Positions 1 to 7,470 of a stretch of DNA of 31,871 bases are shown piece after piece; positions within the stretch are counted from its first letter, which is position 1; each line of letters starts with the position of its first letter. This stretch comes from JANWXD01 sp037446115 (lineage in GTDB: Bacteria; Acidobacteriota; Terriglobia; Bryobacterales; Bryobacteraceae), in NCBI GenBank assembly GCA_037446115.1, contig JBBIJF010000040.1, forward strand, positions 1-31,871. The letters run 5' to 3'. The notes below the pieces were generated by a model. It was not told where the DNA came from and did not search any database. It saw only the letters and a program-made list of their open reading frames with translations. The position numbers and the translations under genes were made by a program.

Positions 1-1036
1 AGGGTCCCCCAAGCTGGGGCGGGCCCAAGGGGCCGGAGACGGACCACCGCCGGGTGTTTTGCTCCCGCAACCGGATCCGGAGGTCGGCTACGAGGCGATC
101 GGGGTCTCGCTCCAGCTGGACCGAATCCGCAGACAGCGGTTCGAAAAACCCGAGGCGGTCCAGACGGCGGAGGCTGCGGGCCAGGCGCTGGGCGTCGAGC
201 GTTTTGCCTTCTTCGAGCAGCAAGGCTTTGCGCAACGCCTGGTCGCTCACGCTGTGGTTTCCCGCGAACTCGATGCGGCGTATCCGGTAGGCGGGCCCGG
301 GTTCGGTGAAAACGTTCAGATCAACGCCGCCGTCATCCGCGCTTTCGGCCTTCACCCATGCGCGGAAATCGAGTCTTCCTTCGCGCAGGGCGCGGTTGCG
401 CTCGGCCAGCAGGCAGGCGCAAACGTCCCCGGCCGGCACGGCTCGTCCGGCCGGCAGCCGCGCGGCGCCGACTGGATATCGGCGCCCGGGTCGGACCTGG
501 ATCTTGACGGCGACCCGTCCTTCTTGAAACTCCACCGCGTCGAGCAGTACGCGCGCCTCCAGCCAGCCGCGGCTCACGTAAAACGCCCGGAGCCGTTCCA
601 GGTCGCTGGCAATCGCGTCATAGGAAAACGGCGGCCTCGATTTCCACACAGCCGGCAGGATCACTCTGGGGCGAAGCGCGCGGAGTGCTTTGCGAAGTTC
701 GGCGGCATCCTCTCCGGAGAACTCCACGTGGCCGATCACCCAACGCTTTCCGGGGCGCGCATGGAAGACGAGATCTACTTGGCGCGGCGCCACCGGCACA
801 AGCTGTGCCTCGACAGCGGCGTCCTTGTAGCCATCCAGGAGGAGCTGCCGCCGTACGGCTTCCGCCAGCAGCGGCAGGTCGGCGTGGTTCAACCGATCGC
901 GGCGGGGCAGGGCGAGGCGCTGCTGGAGGGACCGCGGTTCCAGGCGCACTTTGCGCACGGCGTAGTCGGAGGGATACGCAGGCGGCTCCGCGGCCGGCAA
1001 GCTCAGAGCTGCGGCCAGGATGGCGCACACGCGCAT
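1..1036 (-). CDS. BamA/TamA-like outer-membrane assembly protein, POTRA part (partial)
   Basis: Reading the minus strand from the ATG at 1036 gives 345 codons without a stop before the window edge, so only the N-terminal part is seen. It starts with a short signal-like stretch (MRVCAILAAALSLPAAEPP) and then shows POTRA-type units, including YDAIASDLERLRAFYVSRGW and, near residue 270, RIRRIEFAGNHSVSDQALRK followed by LRRLDRLGFFEP. The last visible residues (SVSGPLGPPQLGGP) look like the entry into a 16-strand beta-barrel, which would lie to the left. By family, such proteins sit in the outer membrane and insert or export other outer-membrane proteins. The visible part would hold about three or four POTRA units, so TamA-like and BamA-like remain open. 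The long plus-strand reading at 59-1261 is the shadow of this gene. The gene runs divergently from the toxin-antitoxin module. Confidence 0.82.
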   Translation of the reverse strand, partial: MRVCAILAAALSLPAAEPPAYPSDYAVRKVRLEPRSLQQRLALPRRDRLNHADLPLLAEAVRRQLLLDGYKDAAVEAQLVPVAPRQVDLVFHARPGKRWVIGHVEFSGEDAAELRKALRALRPRVILPAVWKSRPPFSYDAIASDLERLRAFYVSRGWLEARVLLDAVEFQEGRVAVKIQVRPGRRYPVGAARLPAGRAVPAGDVCACLLAERNRALREGRLDFRAWVKAESADDGGVDLNVFTEPGPAYRIRRIEFAGNHSVSDQALRKALLLEEGKTLDAQRLARSLRRLDRLGFFEPLSADSVQLERDPDRLVADLRIRLREQNTRRWSVSGPLGPPQLGGP

Positions 1037-1268
1037 GTCTTTATTGTCCCGCGCGCAGCTCTGGATCGGCGACCGGCCGCGCTTCATCCCACGGGTCGAA
1101 GGGGGCAATGTGTGCGTGGAGCTGGAGAGGTGAAAAGGACCACAATCGCCCGTTCACGCCGGAGCTCCCCGTGGGCCGCGCGAGCCGGCCACATCGTGTT
1201 TGCGCTTTGTTTTCAGATTGTTACAGCACGGATTGCGGTCGACAGGGTGCGCAACACGTAATAAGGAG

Positions 1269-1299
1269 TTGCGCGCTCGTTAACATATAGGTTAACATA
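1269..1299 (+). promoter_or_regulatory. Promoter with paired 9-bp repeats, candidate operator of the TA module
   Basis: TTGCGC at 1269-1274 and TAACAT at 1293-1298 are 18 bp apart and fit a weak -35/-10 pair. Two identical 9-mers, GTTAACATA, lie at 1279-1287 and 1291-1299, a 12-bp period; each contains the palindrome GTTAAC. The second covers the -10. Repeats overlapping the promoter of a toxin-antitoxin operon are typical binding sites of the HTH antitoxin, so autoregulation is likely, but this is inferred from position alone. The predicted transcript start would lie only a few bases before the TTG start codon of the toxin gene. Confidence 0.5.
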
Positions 1300-1309
1300 G
1301 GGCTGGCAG

Positions 1310-1672
1310 TTGGCACGTCCGATCGCTTATAGAGGGAGGGTGTTCACCATAGCCTACGCTGTGGACGACAACGGCCGCTCGCCCGGCAAGCAATTCTTCG
1401 ACGCATTGCCTGTAGAGGACAAGGCCAAGCTGATGCGCCTTTTCGCACTGCTGGGAGACCAAGGGAAGATCAACAACCCTGAGAAGTTCCGGAAGCTGGA
1501 GGGAGATTTGTTCGAGTTCAAGTCGTTCCAAATTCGGATGCCGTGTCGTTTTTTGCCAAGTGGTCTCGTCCTGATCTCGCACGGGTTCCTAAAGAAGCGC
1601 GACCGGACGCCAAGAAAAGAGATTGAGCGAGCCAAGAGGATTTTTGAAGAAGAACAGCAGCGGGCCGGATAA
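1310..1672 (+). CDS. higB: HigB-like toxin of the RelE/Gp49 superfamily
   Basis: A 120-residue protein with the compact RelE/HigB pattern: an N-terminal beta strand (RVFTIAYAVDDNGRSPGKQF), a helical middle (EKFRKLEGDLFEFKS) and the family-typical end ISHGFLKKRDRTPRKEIERA (residues 90-109). HigB toxins usually cleave mRNA at the ribosome and are neutralised by the HTH antitoxin encoded next to them. TTG at 1310 is chosen because AGGG lies about 7 nt upstream; GTG at 1340 is an in-frame alternative but has purines crowding the start codon. It is the first gene of a three-gene unit, with 37 nt to the antitoxin. Toxin before antitoxin is the HigBA order. The exact nuclease specificity cannot be read from sequence. 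Confidence 0.85.
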   Translation: MARPIAYRGRVFTIAYAVDDNGRSPGKQFFDALPVEDKAKLMRLFALLGDQGKINNPEKFRKLEGDLFEFKSFQIRMPCRFLPSGLVLISHGFLKKRDRTPRKEIERAKRIFEEEQQRAG

Positions 1673-1709
1673 GCAGGCTCGCAAGAGTCTCCTTCGTGAG
1701 AAAGAAGCT

Positions 1710-2147
1710 ATGAAGACCAAGACGCAGTTCGAGGAACTGATGGAAAGCCCCGAGTTTCGCAAGCTCTACGCGATCGAGGGGCTGGTTACCGAAGCCGGTG
1801 AGTTCATTGCGCGGCTGATGGAAGAGCGAGGCGTGACCAAGGCCGAGCTTGCCCGGCGCCTGGGCAAGTCGCGAGCCTACATTACGCAGATGCTCAGTGG
1901 TTCGGCGAATCTTACGATTCGGACGCTGGCCGAGTTGGCTTATGCTCTCGGCGCCGAGGTGAAACTGGAAGCGGTACCGTTGGAATCCGTTGAACGGAAG
2001 CAGGCGCGAGCTGAATTGCCGCGGCCGGTTTGGAGAGTCGTCGAGTTGGCCGGGCATCCACGCAGGGAGCATGAAGAGGCACCGGCGTCGAGGGCCTTAG
2101 TGAGGGCCGGCGGTGAAACTGCTCCTGCCCTTCCCTACGTCGCATGA
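1710..2147 (+). CDS. higA: HigA-like XRE-family antitoxin with C-terminal chaperone-addiction extension
   Basis: A 145-residue protein. Residues 30-80 form a Cro/C1-type helix-turn-helix (TKAELARRLGKSRAYITQML, then LTIRTLAELAYALG). About 55 residues follow that ordinary HigA antitoxins lack; they are Arg/Glu/Pro/Ala-rich with one tryptophan (RPVWRVVELAG, W108). In TAC systems such an extension is the chaperone-addiction (ChAD) segment: it destabilises the antitoxin until a SecB-like chaperone binds. The gene overlaps the SecB-like gene by ATGA, which supports that reading. The start is set at ATG 1710, preceded by a purine-rich GAGAAAGAAG; an upstream extension to 1623 would overlap the toxin gene and adds non-conserved sequence. 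It likely represses its own promoter at the 1279-1299 repeats. Confidence 0.85.
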   Translation: MKTKTQFEELMESPEFRKLYAIEGLVTEAGEFIARLMEERGVTKAELARRLGKSRAYITQMLSGSANLTIRTLAELAYALGAEVKLEAVPLESVERKQARAELPRPVWRVVELAGHPRREHEEAPASRALVRAGGETAPALPYVA

Positions 2148-2686
2148 CGCCGATCACCATCCAACAGACGGCCGAGCAGGCCAAGTTGGCTTTTGAATTA
2201 CACAGGCATGCGGAGATCCAATCTGTCCGTTTAGTGAAATCCCGCGCGTCGAGTCGGTCTCCGCTTGAGCCGTTCCGGGGTCCGATTGCGCTCAGGCTCA
2301 AGCACAAGGCACGACAAGCGCCGGCGCCGGAAGGGCTCCTCCGGCTGGAGATCACTTTTCAAATGAGCGGAGCCGAGGAGAAGGCCGCGTCGGCTGCTGA
2401 CTCCGGAAAGGCCAGAGAACCGCTCGTAGTTGTCGAGTGCACCTGGGAGGTGGACTACCGGCTCGCAGAGAAATATCAGCCCACTCCTGAGGCCGTGCGG
2501 GCCTTCAAGAACGGGAATGCGGTCTTTAACTGCTGGCCGTATTTCCGCGAGTATGTTCAGAACACGATCACGCGCATGAATCTGCCACCTTTGACCCTTC
2601 CTCTGCTTCGCCTGTTGCCGAAGCTCCCAAAGACAAAAGGAACTTCGCTTTGGCTGTCGCAACGCGCTGAGCCGGACGAAAGGTAG
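2144..2686 (+). CDS. SecB-like chaperone of a toxin-antitoxin-chaperone module
   Basis: A 180-residue protein whose C-terminal half matches the SecB fold. LLRLEITFQM and VVVECTWEVDYRL are consecutive strands of the sheet, and the signature NAVFNCWPYFREYVQNTITR plus MNLPPLTLPLLRL corresponds to the SecB helix and proline-rich tail. Housekeeping SecB hands unfolded precursors to SecA. TAC-linked SecB-like proteins instead fold and protect their cognate antitoxin by binding its C-terminal extension. It starts at ATG 2144, overlapping the antitoxin stop by 4 nt, so translation is probably coupled. An inserted Ala/Glu-rich segment (about residues 78-92) lengthens one loop. A housekeeping SecB cannot be excluded by sequence, but the operon context argues strongly for the TAC role. 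Confidence 0.82.
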   Translation: MTPITIQQTAEQAKLAFELHRHAEIQSVRLVKSRASSRSPLEPFRGPIALRLKHKARQAPAPEGLLRLEITFQMSGAEEKAASAADSGKAREPLVVVECTWEVDYRLAEKYQPTPEAVRAFKNGNAVFNCWPYFREYVQNTITRMNLPPLTLPLLRLLPKLPKTKGTSLWLSQRAEPDER

Positions 2687-2703
2687 ACGGGCACAGAGCC
2701 CGG

Positions 2704-2965
2704 AAGGTGTCGAGCTATTCGCAAGCTCGAGGAGCGAGGCTGGCTGTGCGGCATCGGCCCCGGCCACCCGCCGTTTAGCGGCTCCCGGCCGGTTGCGGCG
2801 TCCGGAGGGGTCGGGATACGATCAACACGAGATTTCTTACGTATGACAAGGAAGCGGACATTTGCCCGTCGTTCCCGCGACGTGCCTCCGGGAGGCGCCC
2901 AGCCGGGTTCTGCGCAGAGTTTGCAGATCAACGCGCCCGTGGAGCTGCGGCTCGAGGAGACGGGC
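2704..2965 (+). pseudogene. Possible decayed HicA-HicB toxin-antitoxin remnant
   Basis: No intact gene is visible between the SecB-like gene and the GH20 gene (2687-3197). Broken pieces in different frames resemble a hicA-hicB pair in the usual order. AIRKLEERGW at 2714-2743 resembles the HicA start. FLTYDKEAD at 2833-2859 resembles the first strand of HicB. In another frame, VELRLEETG within 2918-2965 resembles the 'EAIELYLEE' helix that ends the HicB core. At least two frameshifts are needed to join them. The matches are short, so this is a suggestion only. The rest, 2966-3197, shows nothing convincing apart from the Shine-Dalgarno site of the next gene. Confidence 0.3.
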
Positions 2966-3197
2966 AACCGGCGCCGTATGCCGCGCGTGCTTTCTTTGTC
3001 CGGAGCTTTTTGGCCGGCAGAGAATCCTCAGCGGCGCCTGGAAATTCCGGTACCGGGCGGAGCCGGACTCAACCGGCGCGCCGGCGAAAATCGAGCCATG
3101 GTCTGTGTTGCAAGACGCGATCTGGTGCTGCCCGTCCCCGGCGGAGCCGGAGATGCGCCAAGGGCCGAGGTCTTTACGTTGCGCGACAGGAGGAGCC

Positions 3198-5432
3198 ATG
3201 CGAGCCGTCGTTAATCCGGCCTTGTGGCTGGGATGGATTGCCCTGGGTGCGGCTGCGGGCGCCCAGCCGCCGACCGAATTGTGGGCGCGGGGATACTCCG
3301 TGATCCCGGCGCCGCAGCGGGTGGTACTGGCGGGCGGAGATATCGTGGTGGACGCCACCTGGCGAGTGGACGCGGGCAGGCTAGGGCCGCGGCACATCGC
3401 CGCCCGCAGCCTCCTCGCCGACCTGAAAGCGTTCCACGCGCTGGAACTCGAACCGGGCGCCACCGAGCGCAAAGTGATCCGCCTGGCGATGGCTCCGGCG
3501 ACGGTGAAGACGGGCGGCGATGCGGGCATCGAGCGCCAGGCCTACCGGCTGCGCATCACGCCCGAGGCGGTGGAGATCACCGGCAATGCCGATCCCGGCG
3601 TCTTCTACGGGGTGCAGACGCTGGTGCAGTTGCTCAAGCGGGACGGCGCCGGCCGGCTGCGGCTCCCGGAAGGAGTCATCGAAGACTGGCCGCGGCTGGA
3701 GTTGCGCTTCCTGCACTGGGACACCAAGCACCATCAGGACCGCATGGAGACGCTGAAGCGCTACCTGGACTGGGCGGCCCGGTTCAAGGCCAACATGATC
3801 GGCTTCGAGCTCGAAGACAAGTTCGAGTATCCGACGCATCCGGTCATCGGCGCTCCGGGCGCCTTCACGACGGCGCAACTGCAAGAGATCGTCCAGTACG
3901 GACTGGAGCGGTTCATTCAGGTCGTGCCCCAGATCCAGGCGCCAGCGCACATGGCGTACGTGCTCAAGCATCCCGAGTTTGCCGAGCTGCGTGCGGATGG
4001 GAACAATTACCAGTCCAACTGGTGCGACCCGCGGACCTACGATCTGATCTTTTCGATGTACGACGACGTGATCCGGGCCACGCAGGGGGTCGGGTATCTG
4101 TTCGTCTCGACCGACGAGGTCTACTATGCGGGAATTGATCCGCGCTGCGGCAAGCCGTACAACGAGGAGAACCGGAGTCTGGCGTGGGTCGAGTTCGTGC
4201 GGCGCGCCCACGAGCATCTGAAAAAACGGGGCCGCAAGATGCTGATCTGGGCGGAATACCCGCTGCTCCCGCACCATGTGAAGCTGCTGCCGCCGGACAT
4301 CATTGACGGCGTCATCGGCGAGGAAGAGTATCTGGAGTGGGAGAACAAGCTGGGGATGCGGCAGCTCGGCTATGTCTCCATGCAAGGCGCCGAGCGGCTG
4401 TTTCCGGACCACCTGAGCCTGGAGCGCGGCGGGCGGATTTCACTGGGGCGGCTGGAGTCCGCCTTCGAGTATCTGGCGCGGGGCCGCCACTGGCGGGGCA
4501 ACCCGATCGGAGTGTTCGGCGCCGCATGGGACGATTCCGGGCTGCACAACGAGACCTTCTGGCTGGGCTGGTCCGCCGTGGCCCAGTGGGGCTGGAATCC
4601 GGGCAAGGCATCGCCGGCGCAGCACGCGGCCGAATTCATGCAGGTCTACTACGGGCCGCGGATCGAGAACATGGTGGAGGTGTACCGGATGATGCAGGCG
4701 CAGGCGCGGGCGTGGGAGCGGACCTGGGACCGCGTGGTGTCGCGCGTGCGCGGGCCGGGCTACGGCAATTCCTACGGCAAGGGGATCGGGACGACCCGCT
4801 ATGACCTGACGCTCGAGCCGCCGGGGCGGCCGCGACTGCCGGATCTGGAGGTCGAACCGGTGGTGCGCGAAAAATACCGGGCTTTCGTCGAGGAGGCCCG
4901 GCAGCGGATGCTCGAAAGCGATCGCCTCATCCATGCCTTGCAGGCCAATCTGGGCAAGGCGGAGCGGAATCATTACAACCTGGAAGTGTTTTTATCGCTG
5001 GCGCGGTTCATGGGGCACAAATGGCGGCTGCTCGACCGCATGGCTCAGGCCGAGGAAGCGCTCGAGCAGGCCCATGAGAGCGCCGCGAAGAAGAACGCGG
5101 CCGAGGCGGTCGGGCACCTGGTCACGGCCTACAATCTCGTGGACCGCGTGCGGAGCCAGGGCGAGCAGGTTTTCGCCGAACTCACGGCCGCGTATGAGAA
5201 GAGCCGGTTTCCCAAAGGCCAGAGCGCGGGCGGACGCAACTTCGTACACGTTCTGGATGACACCAAGGATCATTGGGCGGACCGCACGCCGGATCTCGGC
5301 TTCATGATGGCGCCGGAGCGGAGCATCGGTCTGGAGCAGTGGCTCAAGGACCTGGCCCGGCTGATCCACACCTACGCACGCGAGCATAACGTACCGGTAA
5401 AAGGGCTGGCGGCCGAGCGGCTGGAAGAGTAA
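3198..5432 (+). CDS. Secreted glycoside hydrolase family 20-like protein
   Basis: A 744-residue protein. It starts at ATG 3198, which has AGGAGG at 3188-3193. A signal peptide spans about residues 1-22 (ALWLGWIALGAAAGA). Residues 30-160 look like the GH20b zincin-like accessory domain, ending in the typical GVFYGVQTLVQLL. Residues 165-480 form the GH20-type TIM barrel (LELRFLHWDTKHHQDRMETL; VPQIQAPAHMAYVLKHPEF). FVSTDEVYY places an Asp-Glu pair at D306/E307, where GH20 enzymes carry their substrate-assisted catalytic pair, although the classic HxGGDE context is here VSTDE. The last 150 residues are helical and unassigned. The likely substrate is a beta-linked N-acetylhexosaminide outside the cytoplasm; specificity is not readable. 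It lies 19 nt before an isomerase-like gene, probably in one operon. Confidence 0.8.
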   Translation: MRAVVNPALWLGWIALGAAAGAQPPTELWARGYSVIPAPQRVVLAGGDIVVDATWRVDAGRLGPRHIAARSLLADLKAFHALELEPGATERKVIRLAMAPATVKTGGDAGIERQAYRLRITPEAVEITGNADPGVFYGVQTLVQLLKRDGAGRLRLPEGVIEDWPRLELRFLHWDTKHHQDRMETLKRYLDWAARFKANMIGFELEDKFEYPTHPVIGAPGAFTTAQLQEIVQYGLERFIQVVPQIQAPAHMAYVLKHPEFAELRADGNNYQSNWCDPRTYDLIFSMYDDVIRATQGVGYLFVSTDEVYYAGIDPRCGKPYNEENRSLAWVEFVRRAHEHLKKRGRKMLIWAEYPLLPHHVKLLPPDIIDGVIGEEEYLEWENKLGMRQLGYVSMQGAERLFPDHLSLERGGRISLGRLESAFEYLARGRHWRGNPIGVFGAAWDDSGLHNETFWLGWSAVAQWGWNPGKASPAQHAAEFMQVYYGPRIENMVEVYRMMQAQARAWERTWDRVVSRVRGPGYGNSYGKGIGTTRYDLTLEPPGRPRLPDLEVEPVVREKYRAFVEEARQRMLESDRLIHALQANLGKAERNHYNLEVFLSLARFMGHKWRLLDRMAQAEEALEQAHESAAKKNAAEAVGHLVTAYNLVDRVRSQGEQVFAELTAAYEKSRFPKGQSAGGRNFVHVLDDTKDHWADRTPDLGFMMAPERSIGLEQWLKDLARLIHTYAREHNVPVKGLAAERLEE

Positions 5433-5451
5433 TCGCGGTACAAATAAGGGC

Positions 5452-6327
5452 ATGGCAAGACCGACGCGGCGAGACTGTTTGCGGGCGCTTCCCCTGGCGG
5501 TTGCGGTGCGGGGCGCCGAGGCGGCTCCGGCTGGCGGAGCGCGGCTGAAGACGGCCATTTGTGCGTATTCCTACCGACAGGCGCTCGCCCGAAAGACCAT
5601 GACCTACGAAGACTTGGTGCGGCTGGCGGTGGAGCACGGGTTGGACGGACTCGACTTGACGGTGTACTGGTTCCCGAGCACCGCCGACGATTTTCTGCTG
5701 CCGCTGCGCCGGCTGGCCTATAAGAACGCAGTCGAGATCTACTCCCTTTCGATCCGCACCGACATGTGCCGGGCGGAGCCCGAGGCCCGGGAAAGGGAAG
5801 TGGCAGAAGTGCGCCGGTGGGTGGACGTGGCGGAAAAACTCGGGGCCGGCCACATCCGCGTCTTCGGCGGCAACGTTCCGCGAGGCAGGACCGAGGACGA
5901 GGCCGTGGGCTGGGTGGTGGAGACGCTCCGGCGCAGCGCCGAGTACGCGGGCCGCAAGGGCATCCTTCTCGGCCTGGAGAACCACGGCGGGATCACGGCG
6001 CGGGCCGAGCGGATCCTGGAGATCGTGCGGAAAACGGATTCGCCGTGGGTCGGCATCAACCTGGACACGGGCAACTTTCGCGAGGATCCCTATGCGCAGA
6101 TCGAGATGTGCGTCCCCTACGCGGTCAACGTCCAGGTCAAGAGCGAAGTGCGGGGTCCGGGCGGACGGCCGGAGCCACAAGACTGGGACCGCATCGGCGC
6201 CCTGCTGGCGCGGGCGGGCTACCGGGGCTACCTGGCGCTGGAATACGAGGCGGCGGAAGATCCGGCCACGGCCATGCCGCGCCTTCTGGCGGAGTTGCGG
6301 CGGGTGGCGGCGAAGTACTCGGCCTGA
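5452..6327 (+). CDS. Sugar phosphate isomerase/epimerase-like TIM-barrel protein, probably exported
   Basis: A 291-residue protein of the xylose isomerase-like/AP endonuclease 2 superfamily. The N-terminus (TRRDCLRALPLAVAVRGAEA) resembles a Tat signal, common on such proteins in Acidobacteria. Barrel motifs include YEDLVRLAVEHGLDGLDLTV and GHIRVFGGN. Candidate metal ligands are E176 (GLENHGG), D205 (GINLDTGN) and E264 (LALEYEA). The position where relatives have a His in 'vHvKD' is Q228 (NVQVKSE), so metal binding may be altered. The family moves carbonyl groups or inverts stereocentres of sugars and inositols. It sits 19 nt after the GH20-like gene, which suggests it acts on a released sugar. 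The ATG at 5452 follows AAGGG with very short spacing. The substrate is unknown. Confidence 0.75.
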   Translation: MARPTRRDCLRALPLAVAVRGAEAAPAGGARLKTAICAYSYRQALARKTMTYEDLVRLAVEHGLDGLDLTVYWFPSTADDFLLPLRRLAYKNAVEIYSLSIRTDMCRAEPEAREREVAEVRRWVDVAEKLGAGHIRVFGGNVPRGRTEDEAVGWVVETLRRSAEYAGRKGILLGLENHGGITARAERILEIVRKTDSPWVGINLDTGNFREDPYAQIEMCVPYAVNVQVKSEVRGPGGRPEPQDWDRIGALLARAGYRGYLALEYEAAEDPATAMPRLLAELRRVAAKYSA

Positions 6328-6348
6328 AGGCCGCACCCGTCACCACTG

Positions 6349-6379
6349 TTGACAAATTCTCAGATAAGAAGTATTCTAT
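6349..6379 (+). promoter_or_regulatory. Strong sigma70-type promoter of the Fur-family operon with inverted repeat
   Basis: TTGACA at 6349-6354 and TATTCT at 6372-6377 are separated by the ideal 17 bp, in an AT-rich patch unlike the surrounding DNA. The start point would fall near 6384, next to the GTG start at 6386, so the mRNA may be leaderless. An imperfect inverted repeat (ATAAGAA, GTA, TTCTATT) centres on 6372 and covers the -10, a plausible self-repression site for the Fur-type protein. The repeat matches at five of seven positions, so the operator part is tentative. Confidence 0.6.
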
Positions 6380-6385
6380 TTTAGG

Positions 6386-6802
6386 GTGCGAACCTCCAGG
6401 TCCGACATCATCGCCTTGTTCCGGGAGCGCGGCGTGCGCTGCACGGCGCAGCGCTACGCCATCCTGGATTACCTGATGCGGCACCCCAGCCATCCCACGG
6501 CCGAAGAGATCTACCGGGCCATCAACCGCACCGATCCCCGCGCGTCGCTGGCGACCGTCTACAAGGCGCTGCACACGCTGGCGGCGGCGGGTCTGATCCG
6601 CGAGGTGCATTTGGGAGGCGGTGCCGTGCGCTTCGAAGCCAATACCGAGCGCCATCACCATTTTGTGTGCGAGCGCTGTGGGCGCATGGAGGATCTGGAC
6701 TGGTTCGACATTCCCCGGCTACCCGAGAAGGCGGCTGCGGGCCGGCGCAAGCTGCTCGGATACGAGCTGATTCTGCACGGCCTGTGCGCGCAGTGCGCCT
6801 GA
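6386..6802 (+). CDS. Fur/PerR-family metal- or peroxide-responsive repressor
   Basis: A 138-residue protein with the full Fur architecture. A winged helix spans residues 1-80, with the recognition helix in ASLATVYKALHTLAAAGLI. It is followed by the dimerisation domain with HHH at 90-92 and two CxxC pairs, C95/C98 and C134/C137, that hold the structural zinc. The first gene downstream is a Dps-like ferritin, a classic PerR target, so a peroxide sensor is more likely than an iron-only Fur. Sequence cannot decide between Fur, PerR and Zur. The start is GTG 6386; the promoter ends just before it, and no separate leader with a Shine-Dalgarno site is present. The next gene begins 88 nt later. Confidence 0.88.
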   Translation: MRTSRSDIIALFRERGVRCTAQRYAILDYLMRHPSHPTAEEIYRAINRTDPRASLATVYKALHTLAAAGLIREVHLGGGAVRFEANTERHHHFVCERCGRMEDLDWFDIPRLPEKAAAGRRKLLGYELILHGLCAQCA

Positions 6803-6890
6803 AGGCGGCCGGCCGCGGTGGGTTTTGCGCCTGACTGCGTGCGGCAGGCGCCGGGATTCATCGGGTCATCTTCCATGACGGAGGGACACC

Positions 6891-7457
6891 ATGGGTAAGG
6901 TTGCAAGGCAAGTTGTCGAACAGGCAGGCATTGACGTCAACGTTCTGGTGGACAAACTCGTGCGGGCGGCCGCAGCCGAGTTTACCACCTTCTACTACTA
7001 CACGATCCTGCGCGTGAACTCGATCGGTTTCGACGGTGAGGGACTGAAAGAAATCATCGAGGACGCGCGCATCGAGGACCGCAATCACTACGAGGCGCTC
7101 GTGCCGCGCATCTACGAGCTCGGCGGCGCGCTGCCGCGAGACATCCGCACCTTCGCCGACATGGCGGCATGCCCGGACGCCTACCTTCCGGCGGACCCCC
7201 GGGACATGAAAGCCATGCTGAACGTGCTCGTGGAGGCGGAGCGCTGCGCCATCCGGGTCTACACCGACATCTGCAATATGACTGCAGGCAAGGATCACCG
7301 CACCTACGAGCTGTCGCTGGCCATCCTTCACGAAGAGGTGGAGCACGAGGCCTGGTTCTCGGAGTATCTGGGCGAAGGACCGTCCGGTCACTTCCGCCGC
7401 GGAGCGCCGGGAGCCTCGCCCTACACGCGGCGTTTCATGTCGGCCGATATCGGCTAG
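6891..7457 (+). CDS. DPSL (Dps-like) ferritin-family protein
   Basis: A 188-residue four-helix ferritin-like protein. Candidate di-iron ligands are E30 (AAAEFTTFYYY), E62 with H66 (IEDRNHYEAL), E115 and the E149-H152 pair (HEEVEHEAWF). Two cysteines, C119 and C128, flank the third helix; a cysteine pair near the iron site is a hallmark of the archaeal and bacterial DPSL ('thioferritin') class rather than of classical Dps. These proteins form 12-mer cages that use hydrogen peroxide to oxidise and store iron, protecting DNA. GGAGGG lies 5 nt before ATG 6891. Position directly behind a Fur/PerR-type gene suggests peroxide-controlled expression. The assignment to DPSL rather than bacterioferritin rests on length and the cysteines. 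Confidence 0.85.
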   Translation: MGKVARQVVEQAGIDVNVLVDKLVRAAAAEFTTFYYYTILRVNSIGFDGEGLKEIIEDARIEDRNHYEALVPRIYELGGALPRDIRTFADMAACPDAYLPADPRDMKAMLNVLVEAERCAIRVYTDICNMTAGKDHRTYELSLAILHEEVEHEAWFSEYLGEGPSGHFRRGAPGASPYTRRFMSADIG

Positions 7458-7470
7458 TCCGTTCCGCTCC

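Noticed and set aside
59..1261. 400-codon plus-strand reading frame over the left edge
   Set aside because: It is antisense to the POTRA protein, has no domain pattern and is explained by GC-rich codon bias.
2688..2702. Hairpin CGGGC/GCCCG just after the SecB-like gene as terminator
   Set aside because: It is only 5 bp with no T-run; too weak to call.
6805..6816. 12-bp palindrome GCGGCCGGCCGC after the Fur-type gene
   Set aside because: It is built of simple GC repeats and lacks loop and T-tract; expected in GC-rich DNA.
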